A program made the position numbers and the translations under genes. 64,000 nt of DNA, taken from assembly GCA_963681505.1 (NCBI GenBank), contig OY811971.1, positions 855,501 through 919,500 on the forward strand, read 5' to 3'. Position 1 is the first letter of the stretch; every line of letters begins with the position of its first letter. This document shows positions 23,260 to 35,200 of the stretch, one piece after another. This stretch comes from Eunapius fragilis (Eukaryota; Porifera; Demospongiae; Spongillida; Spongillidae). Under the pieces are notes generated by a model. That model worked only from the letters and a program-made list of their open reading frames with translations. It made no database searches and was not told the origin of the DNA.

Positions 23260-23886
23260 CTACACATACACAGCATTGACTAGAAAGCATTCTTCAGTTT
23301 GGTCCAGTTCATCGTTGATGAAGACAAGAATGTTGATGGACAGAGGTACAGCACTTGGAGCAAACTGAAGGACCAAGGTCCCAGTCTCTTTTGAACACAG
23401 CTAAAGGGGTTAAAGAGATTGTGGAAGGAGTGAGGGGAGGGAGGGAGGAGAAGGGTGAGACACATTTACACTAGTTCACCTTGAGAACAGATGGCTCAAA
23501 GGTTAAGATGTCTGGATAGTTGGCGCTCAAGGAATATTCCTTTGTCTTGCCGTAAGGATTAGTGAAGCTGATGGTCTATGGGAGGTCACAAGGATTGATG
23601 AGGGAGGGGGGAGGTAGCATTAGTAGTGACATAGCCAAGCCTCTACGGTTAGGTGCACATTGTCATGGTTACAAATTCTCTCCTCCCCCTCCCTCTCACA
23701 CACACACTCACTTTGCTGGTTGACTTGGCCCCACCCACAGGAAGTGATATCTTGAAGGCTCTGGACACGGCAGGGTCCAGTACAGACACACGTACCAGCC
23801 AAGTGGTGAGCAGCTCCCTGGAGTCAATGTCTGCACAGATGCAGTGGCTCAGGAAAGCTTACCAAGTGGTGGGAGTCATAGGGCAC

Positions 23887-23941
<55 letters not shown>

Positions 23942-24863
23942 CACACACCACATACACACACGCACCACACACACACACACACACACAACACACACCACAT
24001 ACACACACGCACCACACACACCACATACACACATGCACTACATACATATGCACACACATACACTCATGCACTTGTATACACACATACACATATATCCATG
24101 TACAATAATATGTACTCACACACATGTACTACTGGGTGAGAGGATCCACCTCACACATCCTCACATCCACACTTAATTCATCTCAAGGTTGAAGTTTCAA
24201 AATGATATCGCTACATGCACATGTGGAATCACTGTTACCATAGCAGCCACACTACCAAAGAAGGGCATCAATGCTACATACACCTCTCATCTCAACCTTC
24301 ACCCAACCCCACACCCTACTCCCTCATCCCCACACCCTACACCTTCACCCCCACACCCTACACCTTCACCCCACACCCCCACCCCACACATGTAAGGATA
24401 CCCACAGCTGTGATGATCATGGTACTCTTGAGGTGGGAGTAGGTCTTCAGGGTCATTTGTACCGTTGAGAGGGTGTGGTTTACCAGCAGGAAGGAGGAAG
24501 GAGTGACCACCTGTTGTCACCATGACGATGGCAAACTAATTTATACTAAAGTACTCTATTAATGATTAATTAACCTTAATAACTGGCCCCGATAAAGAAT
24601 AGCAATTGACTCGTCGATCGATAGTGTTGCCATGGAGACTGAACTGAATGGTTGATGACTGGCCCAATGTCAGAGAGTGGTCCAACCTATTGGGGAGGAG
24701 GTGGTGGGAGGGGCCAGAGGGGGCCGGGGTGGGGGAGGGGGGGGGGGGAAAACAGGGGGTGCTGAAATGATAAAGTCATTGGTACTACACATCCATACAT
24801 GTACCTGTTTGCTGAATGAACAAACACCTGCCATATCTCTACTGGACTGAAAGCATACTTCTG

Positions 24864-24903
<40 letters not shown>

Positions 24904-27900
24904 CGTGATGACAAAGATGTCATATGGCTACACTCCTTTACAATGTAAGGATACTGTAGACCAATGTACTCACGTATAAACCATGATAAAGAAGGAACTG
25001 GACTGGGAACCAGGCTTGACAGGAACCTTCACATAACAACAAGGTGTTCCGTCCTTCTGCATGAGTGAGGGGAGGGAGTGTGAGGGGAGGGAGGAGTGAT
25101 GGGGTGAGGGGAGGGAGTGATGGGGTGAGGGGAGGAAGTGATGGGGTGAGGAGTAGTGGGAGACATGACCTAAGCACTCACAGTATGTCTGATTTCACAT
25201 ATGTTGTCATGGTTACTGGTTGCAGCAAACAGCTCTTCTTCACCACCTGCTAGTATATGAAATGCCACAAGAAGATTATAACAGGTTATCAATCAGCCCC
25301 ACCCCTCCATCCCCTACACAGATGCACAAGGTCGCACCTTCTGATGTGGTCAAGTGCTTCAGTTCAAAGTACCTCTTCAGGAACGTTCCCTGGGGATGGT
25401 AGAAGGTGAACACTTGGTCCACTCTATGCCACCTCGGGTGGACATGAACGGTGAGGATAGCCAGTGTGTCCTTGTGGGACGTCTGGAGGTACACCTTGAC
25501 AGATGGGGGCTAAGGTCAAAGGTCAAGGGTTGTAACTATCCCACGACTAACCTTAATAACTTTGTGCTCAAGCTCATGACCTGAAGTCTGGAGGGGGTGC
25601 ATTAATAAGAGCATTGTTTCGCTATGGCAACAGCAACATGCAACGTACATGTCATGAACAGGTGATAATGATAAAATTATTATAATTAGAGTTTGGGCTA
25701 TAACTACCAATAAAAGGAATCAATTTAACGTCATTTCAGAGAACCATAACCGAACACTCAACATGTCGGGGGCGTGGCCTGCCATATTGTGGGCAGCTCC
25801 AAGTAATGATGCCATCACCATGGATACCATTAAGGGCCAACCCAATCACACTGTACCGTTTCAGTTCCACCATCCCGACAGGCTGCTCCCGGGACAGAGA
25901 AGGATTGATACTTGAAGGGAAGCCTGACTGTTTCGTTAGGATGGACAAAGAAGCCATATTGTCCTGTGTCAGGGGACTGAGTGATCAGGTTGTCGTCCAT
26001 TGCTGAAAGTGAAAGGTAAGGTTATGGAGGGGAAGGTTATGGAGAGGAAGGTTATGGAGGGGAAGGTTATGGAGGAGAAGGTTATGGAGAGGAAGGTTAT
26101 GGAGGGGAAGGTTATGGAGGGGAAGGTTAAGGAGAGGAAGGTTAAGGAGGGGAAGGTTATGGAGGAGAAGGTTATGGAGAGGAAGGTTATGGAGGGGAAG
26201 GTTATGGAGGGGAAGGTTATGGAGGGGAAGGTTATGGAGGAGAAGGTTATGGAGAGGAAGGTTATGGAGGGGAAGGTTATGGAGAGGAAGGTTATGGAGG
26301 GGAAGGTTATGGAGGGGAAGGTTATGGAGGGGAAGGTTATGGAGGAGAAGGTTATGGAGAGGAAGGTTATGGAGGAGAAGGTTAAGGAGAGGAAGGTTAA
26401 GGAGGGGAAGGTTATGGAGAGGAAGGTTATGGAGGTAATGATGACATACGCGTTTGTACAAAATGAAGTTCTCTGAGCAGGTGGCATTCCAGCCGGTCCT
26501 TCAGCAGTCTGGGGATGAGGAAGACGTGAAGGTAACCTCATACATATGCCACATTAACCCCATAACAGCCTACTTATGCCACATGAACCCCATAACAGCC
26601 TACATGTGCCACATTAACCCCATAACAGCCTACAGTACATGTGCCATTTAACCCCATAACAGCCTAAATATGCCACATTAACCCCATAACAGCCTACATG
26701 TGCCACATTAACCCCATAACAGCCTACATATATGCCACATTAACCCCTTGTACTACACTAGCCACCAGCGGGCTCACTTTAGCTCTGGGTCCCTCCATGA
26801 TATGGTCATGTTGAGGGGGTGGGAGTGTGTGTTGGTGAACAGGTGCTCAAAGTACATAGCCACGCCCATCTGGGGCTGGAGGAAGTAGGTGGAGCTTATG
26901 TTCTCCTCCAGTACGGCCGCTACCCTCTGATGTCTGAGTTCTTGTCTGGGAGGGGGAGGAGTGTGGGGGGACGAGGGAGAGGAAAGGGTGAGGTATATGA
27001 TCAATACACCAAGGCACTTCAAATGTGCACATGTGAGGTTCAATGTATTCACACTGGTGTTATTTGCATTTCTGTTTCAGTAATGGTGAGATGTTATGTG
27101 GCTGTATGGTCACCCAGCGCATGTTTTAATTTACACACAGGTCACCTCCCCAGTACTGATGCATGATGGTATCCTCCTCCCCAGTACTGATGCATGATGG
27201 TATCCTCCTCCCCAGTACTGATGCATGATGGTATCCTCCTCCCCAGTACTGATGCATGATGGTATCCTCCTCCCCTACCATACAGCCACTCACATGTGTC
27301 ACATCCAAACCACACCCACTTATACCACACCACAAACTACAGACCTTTGAATGTCCACAATGCAGTCATGCGAGGGGGCGTGGTCAGAGGCAGTAGAAGT
27401 CTGTTGTGGGCCCCTCCCCTTGCCAACAAGAGGAGGGGTGTGGTCAGGACCACCTCCCCTACCAGAGGAGCTGATGTGTCTTATGAACTGCATACGAGCG
27501 AGCTTCCTAAGAGAGGGATGGGAGGAGGGAGGAGAGGGATGGGAGGAGGGTGGAGAGGGATGGGGAGGAGGGCAGAGAGGGATGGGGAGGAGGGAGGAGA
27601 GGGGTGGGGAGGAGGGAGGAGAGAGATGGGGAGGAGTTATGAATACCCACCCATCCATGTACATAACATTAGTAGTCCAATAGCCACACCTCCTCCTGGT
27701 CTCCTCATCCTCAGTCCTTTCAGGTGGAGAACGATCATACAACTTCCTGGCCACTGATATCTGATTGGATGGTGGCTCTGATGGGACAACTAGGGATGAA
27801 AGGGGGGTGGACAGAGGGAGGACACGAGGTGGGCATTGGATAGAATAAGCAGACGAGGGAGGTGTAGAGGAGATATAACCAAGCAGCATACATGTTCATG

Positions 27901-30900
27901 TATGGTGTTTGGTTCCATGGCCTTACCAGAAAAAGGGGGAGGAGTCAGGTCACTGCTGTCGGGAGGTAACCTAGCCAGTCTGATGTAAAGCCTCCCCACT
28001 GGTCTGGGGGAGTCCACAGGAGGCTGAGAAATACATAAGAGGGGGGGGTAGGGAGGGGGGAATAGGGAGGGGGGAGGGATAGGGAGGGGGGGTAGGGAGG
28101 GGAGGGGGTAGGGAGGGGGAGGTTTTATTATACATACATTGTACCTGCGCTAATAATTTATTTATACACACATTATATCCACACTAAATAACCACATCAT
28201 ACCCCACCATCATACCCCCACCATCATACCCTACCATCATACCCCACCATCATACCCCTATCATCATACCCCTACCATCATACCCCCACCATCATACCCC
28301 TACCATCATACCCCACCATCATACCCCTATCATCATACCCCTACCATCATACCCCCACCATCATACCCACACCATCATACCCCACACCACTGCTACATGC
28401 ACAATCACACTACACCACACCTCCACACTAACTAAATGTACTATGCCCTGGTCATCCAGAACACCTGCGTCCTTACCATGGGGACAGAGCCCAGGTACCA
28501 TGGGGACAGAGCCCGGGTACCATGGGGACAGAGCCCGGGTACCATGGGGACAGAGCCCGGGTACCATGGGGACAGAGCCCGGGTACCATGGGGACAGAGC
28601 CCGGGTACCATGGGGACAGAGCCCGGGTACCATGGGGACAGAGCCCGGGTACCATGGGGACAGAGAGGTACAGTACCATGGGGACAGAGGGGTACCATGG
28701 GGACAGAGGGGTACCATGGGGACAGAGGGGTACCATGGGGACAGAGGGGTACCTTACCATGGGGACACAAGGAACATTGGACTCTGTTGACACCTCTGGG
28801 AACACTACAGATGCAGAGAGGGTAACTTGGAACCACTCCTCTTCTTGATACAGTAGGAACTGGGGAGGAGGGAGGGGAGGGGCAGGAACAAATGATCCTA
28901 CTCCCTGGTACTGTGGGTGTCACCTTTTCAAAGGTTCGTGGACGCTTTCTGACACCTCATAAAACACTAGGTTAACTTAGTGAATGCTACATGTAGGTTA
29001 ACTTAGCGCCCTGCACTTAAACCCTTACAATGTACAATGAAACACCTGTGTTGGCATGACAACGTTAATTACAATGTACATGTACCTTGAGGACCAGGTA
29101 CACACTCCTCCCTCATCCCCAGTCCTCAATACACTCCTCCTCATCCCCAGTCCTCTATACACTCCTCCTAATCCCCAGTCCTCTATACACTCCTCCTAAT
29201 CCCCAGTTCTCAATACACTCCTCACCTTCAAGGGGAAAAGGGCGGAGCCTACCAGGATGTGGGAGGAGCTATCATACAGGTCAACATGAAGATACCCAGA
29301 AGCCAGGTAATGGAGGAGACTTTGCTGGTCCCCAGGCCCATGAAGGTTGAGGTGGTTTACTGGGAAGACGTGCTGGGGGGGGGGGGGGGGGGGTGGGGTG
29401 TGGGTTAACATGTCGCTAAGCAACAGGGGAAGTCCCACCCCTCAGCACTGTCCAATTTAAGGCCACACCCACCGTGATCCCGTCCTGGTTACCACCTGCA
29501 CAGCTCTGTAGGATGAACGGAAGGGATTTCCCCACATCAGGTGATTTGAACAACTGACAGGAAGAGTTTGTTCTCTGGAAACTGAAAAACTGATAGGTAA
29601 GCAGTAATCCTGTGGGCACATCATCAGGCTGTCGTTTGGGTCTGGGGAAGAGGAGCGGGGGCAGGAAGGGGGTGGAGGGAAGTACATGTAAACACCACTG
29701 CATCACAATCATGGAGTGATTTTTAAAGTCAATTAACATTTAAGCATTAAATAGAATTACACAAAGTAGTTGAGGTAATGTACATGTACAGGTGTACTTG
29801 TGGCTAATATTCTCCACATCAGTAAGATGTATCTGTAAACTCCCACCTGTATATGGTACCATATATTTATCCATATCTACATGTATATGTAATTGTGAGA
29901 CACCTGTACACACACACACAGTTGTGTGTGACACCCCAAACATACACATACACCCACCCGCACACCCACACACATACACACACCCACACCCACACTGAAG
30001 GTCAGGTCCTCTTATAACTAACACGACTCACTGTCCAAATGCAAGTAGCTGTATTGCGATTCGGTGTGGTTGGGTCTTCAAGCCAATACTGTGGGGCATG
30101 GCCAGAGGCGTGGTCAATGATGCAGCCACCTTGCCCAGGTCAACCACTGGGATTGGGGTGCCCTTATCGTCATGGAAACATTTTGCCCCAGTGACATGAA
30201 GATAGGCCATTGTGGAACGAGAGACAGAGTGGGTGGGCCTTGAGGAATGAACAGAGAGAGATTATTACACGACAACCTCTGGTGTGTGCGTGTATGAGTG
30301 TGTATGAGTGTGAGTGTATGTGCGTAAGTGTGTGTGTGCATGTATGTGTATACCATCAATACACTGACACCTGCCTATTGAGTGCATACTGAACATGTGG
30401 TCTACTCCATATGTACATGTAAGAGGTGTGCATAATGTAACATGTACACATGCACTTTACATGATATAGACATGATGATGTAGACAGCATGTAGACATGA
30501 TGTAGACAGCATGTAGACAGGATGCAGACATGATGTAGACATGATGTGGACAGGATGTAGACAGGATGTGACAGGATGTGGACAGGATGCAGGACAGGAT
30601 GTACACACCCACATTTGCTGTACTGTAAAGGCTCTTAGTTGCATGTACCTTGTAGCTGTGGCTACTGGTGGTCTGTCCACACTCCTAACATCCACTGGTG
30701 GATTCTCAGGTTTCAGGTTCTCCTCCTCTTCCTCGTAAAGTCCCTCTCCATCCTGTTGTGGTCCTTCCCCTTCATGTTTTAGCTCCACCCCTTCCGGTTG
30801 TAGCCCCACCCCTTTTTGTCGTAGCCCTTCCTCTTCCAATTGCAACTCCTTTTCCTGCAACTGTAAGTAAATGACGACCATGAACACATGTACACATGTA

Positions 30901-31002
30901 CAAGTGGCTAATAAAACAATTCCCTTCAAGACAGTTGGGTTAGAGAAATCTTATGTGTTATGGAACATACTACTGTGAGGTACATGTACATGTACAGTAG
31001 GA

Positions 31003-31058
<56 letters not shown>

Positions 31059-31154
31059 TGTATGTACACCTGGCTCTGAAACATGGCCTGTACAGACTTT
31101 ACACTACATTACCATGAATATTATTTGTAGTCTTTTCCTCACTCTCTCTCTCTC

Positions 31155-31234
<80 letters not shown>

Positions 31235-32234
31235 AAATACCCACCCACTCTCCACCTCACCCACACTCCCAAACCGGTACATTCCCTTCCCATCACATGC
31301 ACACTCACCATCACTCTCCCCACAGAGGCACACTCACCATCACTCTCCCTACAGAGGCACACTCACCATCACTCTTCCCACAGAGGCACACTCACCATCA
31401 CTCTCCCCACAGAGGCACACTCACCATCCCTCTCCCCATGGATGTAGATGACAAAGGTACTGTCCCCAGGCGGTGGTCTGAAGAGACCCTAGAGTGAGGG
31501 GGGAGGGGCCAGGTATGATCCAAAAAAGCCCCGCCCACTAGGACATACCCTCCACTGTCAAGGTAGTCCACACCTCCTTGGTGGTATGGTGTGGACATAG
31601 GAGAGCTGGTCTGTGGTGGACGAACCATTCATGAATTATAAATACTGTAATGGTCATGAGGACATGTGTGTGTCCACTGTACCTGTGGTTGGACGGTACC
31701 CTCATGAGAAGGGGTCACACCTTGACTGTCTGCATGGCGTTTGGTGGACTACAGTATCCAGGGGTTAATCAATCCAGGAGTGAATTAACTAAGGAGTTAA
31801 TTAAAAAGTGATCTGGGTCCTTACCCCATGTGGTGAAAACTTGAAGGTGATCTTGCCAACGTCTGTGAGGTCACTCTTGTGTGGGGGAGAAATTGAACAT
31901 GCTACATGTGTGTACACATATGGCTTCCCAATGCAACTTTGATGAAAATTGTTAATTATAGGGAATTATGATAGACAAAATTTAAAGTACTTCTGGAAAG
32001 CAAAATCATTACATCACAATGACACTAGTTAATCATTTCTCATTGATGGGAGAATATTTGAGGCTTTTTACTAGAGGTTTGAAGGTTTCATTTAATGTAG
32101 CACTGAAGGTAATATAGTTCTTCTTAGACTGAGAGTACAACACTCTACACCATAGTTCACTAACATGTGCACATACATGTACATACATAAACACTCATAC
32201 ACACTCACACAAATACATACATACACGCACACAC

Positions 32235-32283
<49 letters not shown>

Positions 32284-35200
32284 CACCTCATAACATGCTC
32301 TGTAAGCAGAGTCAGGTACATAAGGTGGCTGGTAGGCGTGGCCTCCTCCAACCTTGAGGTCCAGCGACACAGACACCTCCTCTTCCCCAGGATGCTCCGA
32401 GACAAAGGGAAGCCAAACACCCCACCCTATGGTGAGGGTGGTGGAGTGTACCTACAGTGGCAGAGAGAAGGAAGAGAGGAAAAGAGGGAGGGGAGGAGGG
32501 AGGGGAGGAGGGGAGGGAAGGGAGAATGATACCATGTAAGAGCAGAGACCATTAGAGTTCAGTTACCTCCCTCCCCCTCCCAAACACACCCCACACCTTA
32601 TCTCCTTCCTTCCATGACACCACATACTCCAGGGACAGGACCACCTCAGAGGAGGTGTGGACGATGACATCATTGAGCTCCAGAGAGCCGCGGAAAGCCA
32701 AGCTGCACAGGGAAGTGGGCGTGGTCCTGAAGAGGGACGTCCCAGGTGCCAGAGGGACCTTCTCCAAATAGCCAACCACGGGAGAGGCGACATACGTCCA
32801 GCCATTGTAACAGACAAACTGCAAGTGATGAGGGTGTGTGTGCATGTGAGGGTGTAGGTGTGAGGATGTGTGTGCATGTGAGGGTGCAGGTGTGAGGATG
32901 TGTGTGCATGTGAGGGTGTAGGTGTGAGGATGTGTGTGCATGTGAGGGTGTAGGTGTGAGGGTGTAGGTGTGAGGGTATGCATGCCACTGTGCATATGAG
33001 GACCAGCTCCCTATACCTGTACATGTGCTGTACATGTACAGGTATAGGGAGCTGGACGTAATCATTCAAAACACACATGTCTACACACATCTGATGAATA
33101 ATCAATCAGTCAAGTGGTGAGGGTGTGTGTGCATGTGAGGGTGTAGGTGTGAGGATAGGCACCCCACTGTGCATATGAGGACCAGCTTACTGTAAATGTA
33201 AGTGGGCACCAGACGTAATCACACACATGTCTACACACATCTGATGAATAATCATGAAATCAGTCAAGCACAGGCTAATCTTCCCTGATTGGTCAATGTA
33301 CCCAGGCAGACTCCCTGAACACATCACTTCATGAATACATGTACTTGTATTCATGACCAGAACATGTAGGCATTTGGTCTCATCACTGATCCCCAGACCT
33401 TACCACTGATCCCCAGGCCTTACCACCGATCACCAGGCCTTACCACTGGTCCCCAGACCTTACCACCGATCACCAGGCCTTACCACTGGTCCCCAGACCT
33501 TACCACTGGTCCCCAGGCCTTACCACTGGTCCCCAGGCCTTACCTTTATTCTCCTCTCATCTATTCCCACACCTGTACAGTCTTTGTCCTATAAAGTGCG
33601 TAAAGTGCATGAGGTGGAGGGGAGGAGGAGGGATGTCACATAACTGCAAAATGTAACCCTACTACACACATACACACACACACATACACACACGCACATA
33701 CACACATACACACACACACACATACACACACACACACACACATACACACACACATATGACAGGTCCTCTTTCAGCTGGGCAATAAGGCTGTGTTCAAAGT
33801 CATCCACGGAGGGCAGGAGAAGGAAAGAGGCCTGGGGAGGAGGGAAGTGAGGATGAAAAGGAGACCAGACGGGAGAGAGAGGGAAACATATATGGGTGTA
33901 CTGGTGAACATAGCGACCATATATGGGTGTACTGGTGAACATAGCGACCATATATGGGTGTACTGGTGAACATAGCGACCATATATGGGTGTACTGGTGA
34001 ATAGGGACAGCTAACAGGAACAAATGAACAGGTGCACTACATAATGAAGGGATCACATGACAAAAGGGTTAGCATACCTTCTCTACCATGCCAGAGGTGG
34101 TTGCAGCCAACTTGGGGAACGCTGCACACAGAACAAAGGTTTACTCAGCTACATACATGGAAGGTATTACATACAAACTTCCCTACTCCTTCCTCCCCTC
34201 CGTCCTCCTCCTCCCCTCCCTTCCTCCCTTCCCTCCCCCTCCCCAAATGTACACACGTGTGCAGTAACCTCAAGCGAACATTTCTGCGTACATTTTTTTT
34301 TTCAAAGTCATACACCACTGTAGGGGTATCATTTTATTTTTAAGAAGTTCGCCAATTACAATTAGATGTACCAAGTAGTAGCAACACAAACCATTTCGGA
34401 GGGAGGGGATGGGCAGTCATATCACACTGTAACATGTGCATATGTGAAGGTATAGTACCTGTATGCGCCATCACCACGGTGATTTCTATGATGTAATCAC
34501 CAAGCATTAACTTTGGAAGGGCTTCGTATGAGTGTTGAAAGGGGCGTGGCCCTTATACGTGCAGGGGATATGCTGGTGGTGGGCGTGGTCTTCTTACCTT
34601 CGTACACGGTGGTGTGGACAAGACCAGGTATCTCGTCTTGGTATGTGACGAGGACGTTAGGAGGGAAGAGATGGGTACCCCTGGCCAGTATGGGGTGGGG
34701 GTGGAGGGAGCAGGACAGGATGCAGCCAGGGATGGGCACTACCTCACTTGGGTCTGGGGACGAGTGGCGGAACATTGGGAGGTGGAGGGTGAGGGAGATA
34801 CAAGAGGAAAGGGACAAGAAAATTCAAGGCACAGAGAGAGCAGAGGGAGAGGGAGGAGGGGAGGGAGTAGGGAGAGGGAGGAGGAGGGAGAGGGAGGAGG
34901 AGGGAGGAGGGAGAGGAGAGGAGGAGGAGGGAGAGGAGAGGAGGAAGAGGGTTAGGAGAGGAGGAGGGAGAGGGGAGGAGGGAGAGGGAGAGGAGAGGAG
35001 GAGGGAGAGGAGAGAGAGAGAGGGAGGAGGGAGAGGGAGGAGGGAGAGGGAGGAGGGAGAGGATGGGAAGGGAGGAAGATGGGGAGGGGGGAGGAGGTAT
35101 GTGGTTACCCATCATGGGATGAGGCATTGAGAACAGCATCCTTGGTGTTCCCTCGTACAGTGGAAGTCTCAGTGCCCCACCTTCTTCTGAGGTCTCCTTC

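Noticed and set aside
23824..24176. Long frames on both strands over CA/GT tracts, here and at 4666-5067, 11565-11960, 13322-13708
   Set aside because: They translate dinucleotide repeats (THTH or VCVC) and have no other content.
25969..26541. 190-, 158- and 158-codon frames on both strands
   Set aside because: Created by a 15-bp intronic minisatellite, a multiple of three, which keeps any open frame open.
28361..28923. Frames of 108-160 codons on both strands with PWYPG or YHGDR repeats
   Set aside because: Translation of the 22-bp donor-derived minisatellite; only the exon 18 part (28758-28859) is coding.
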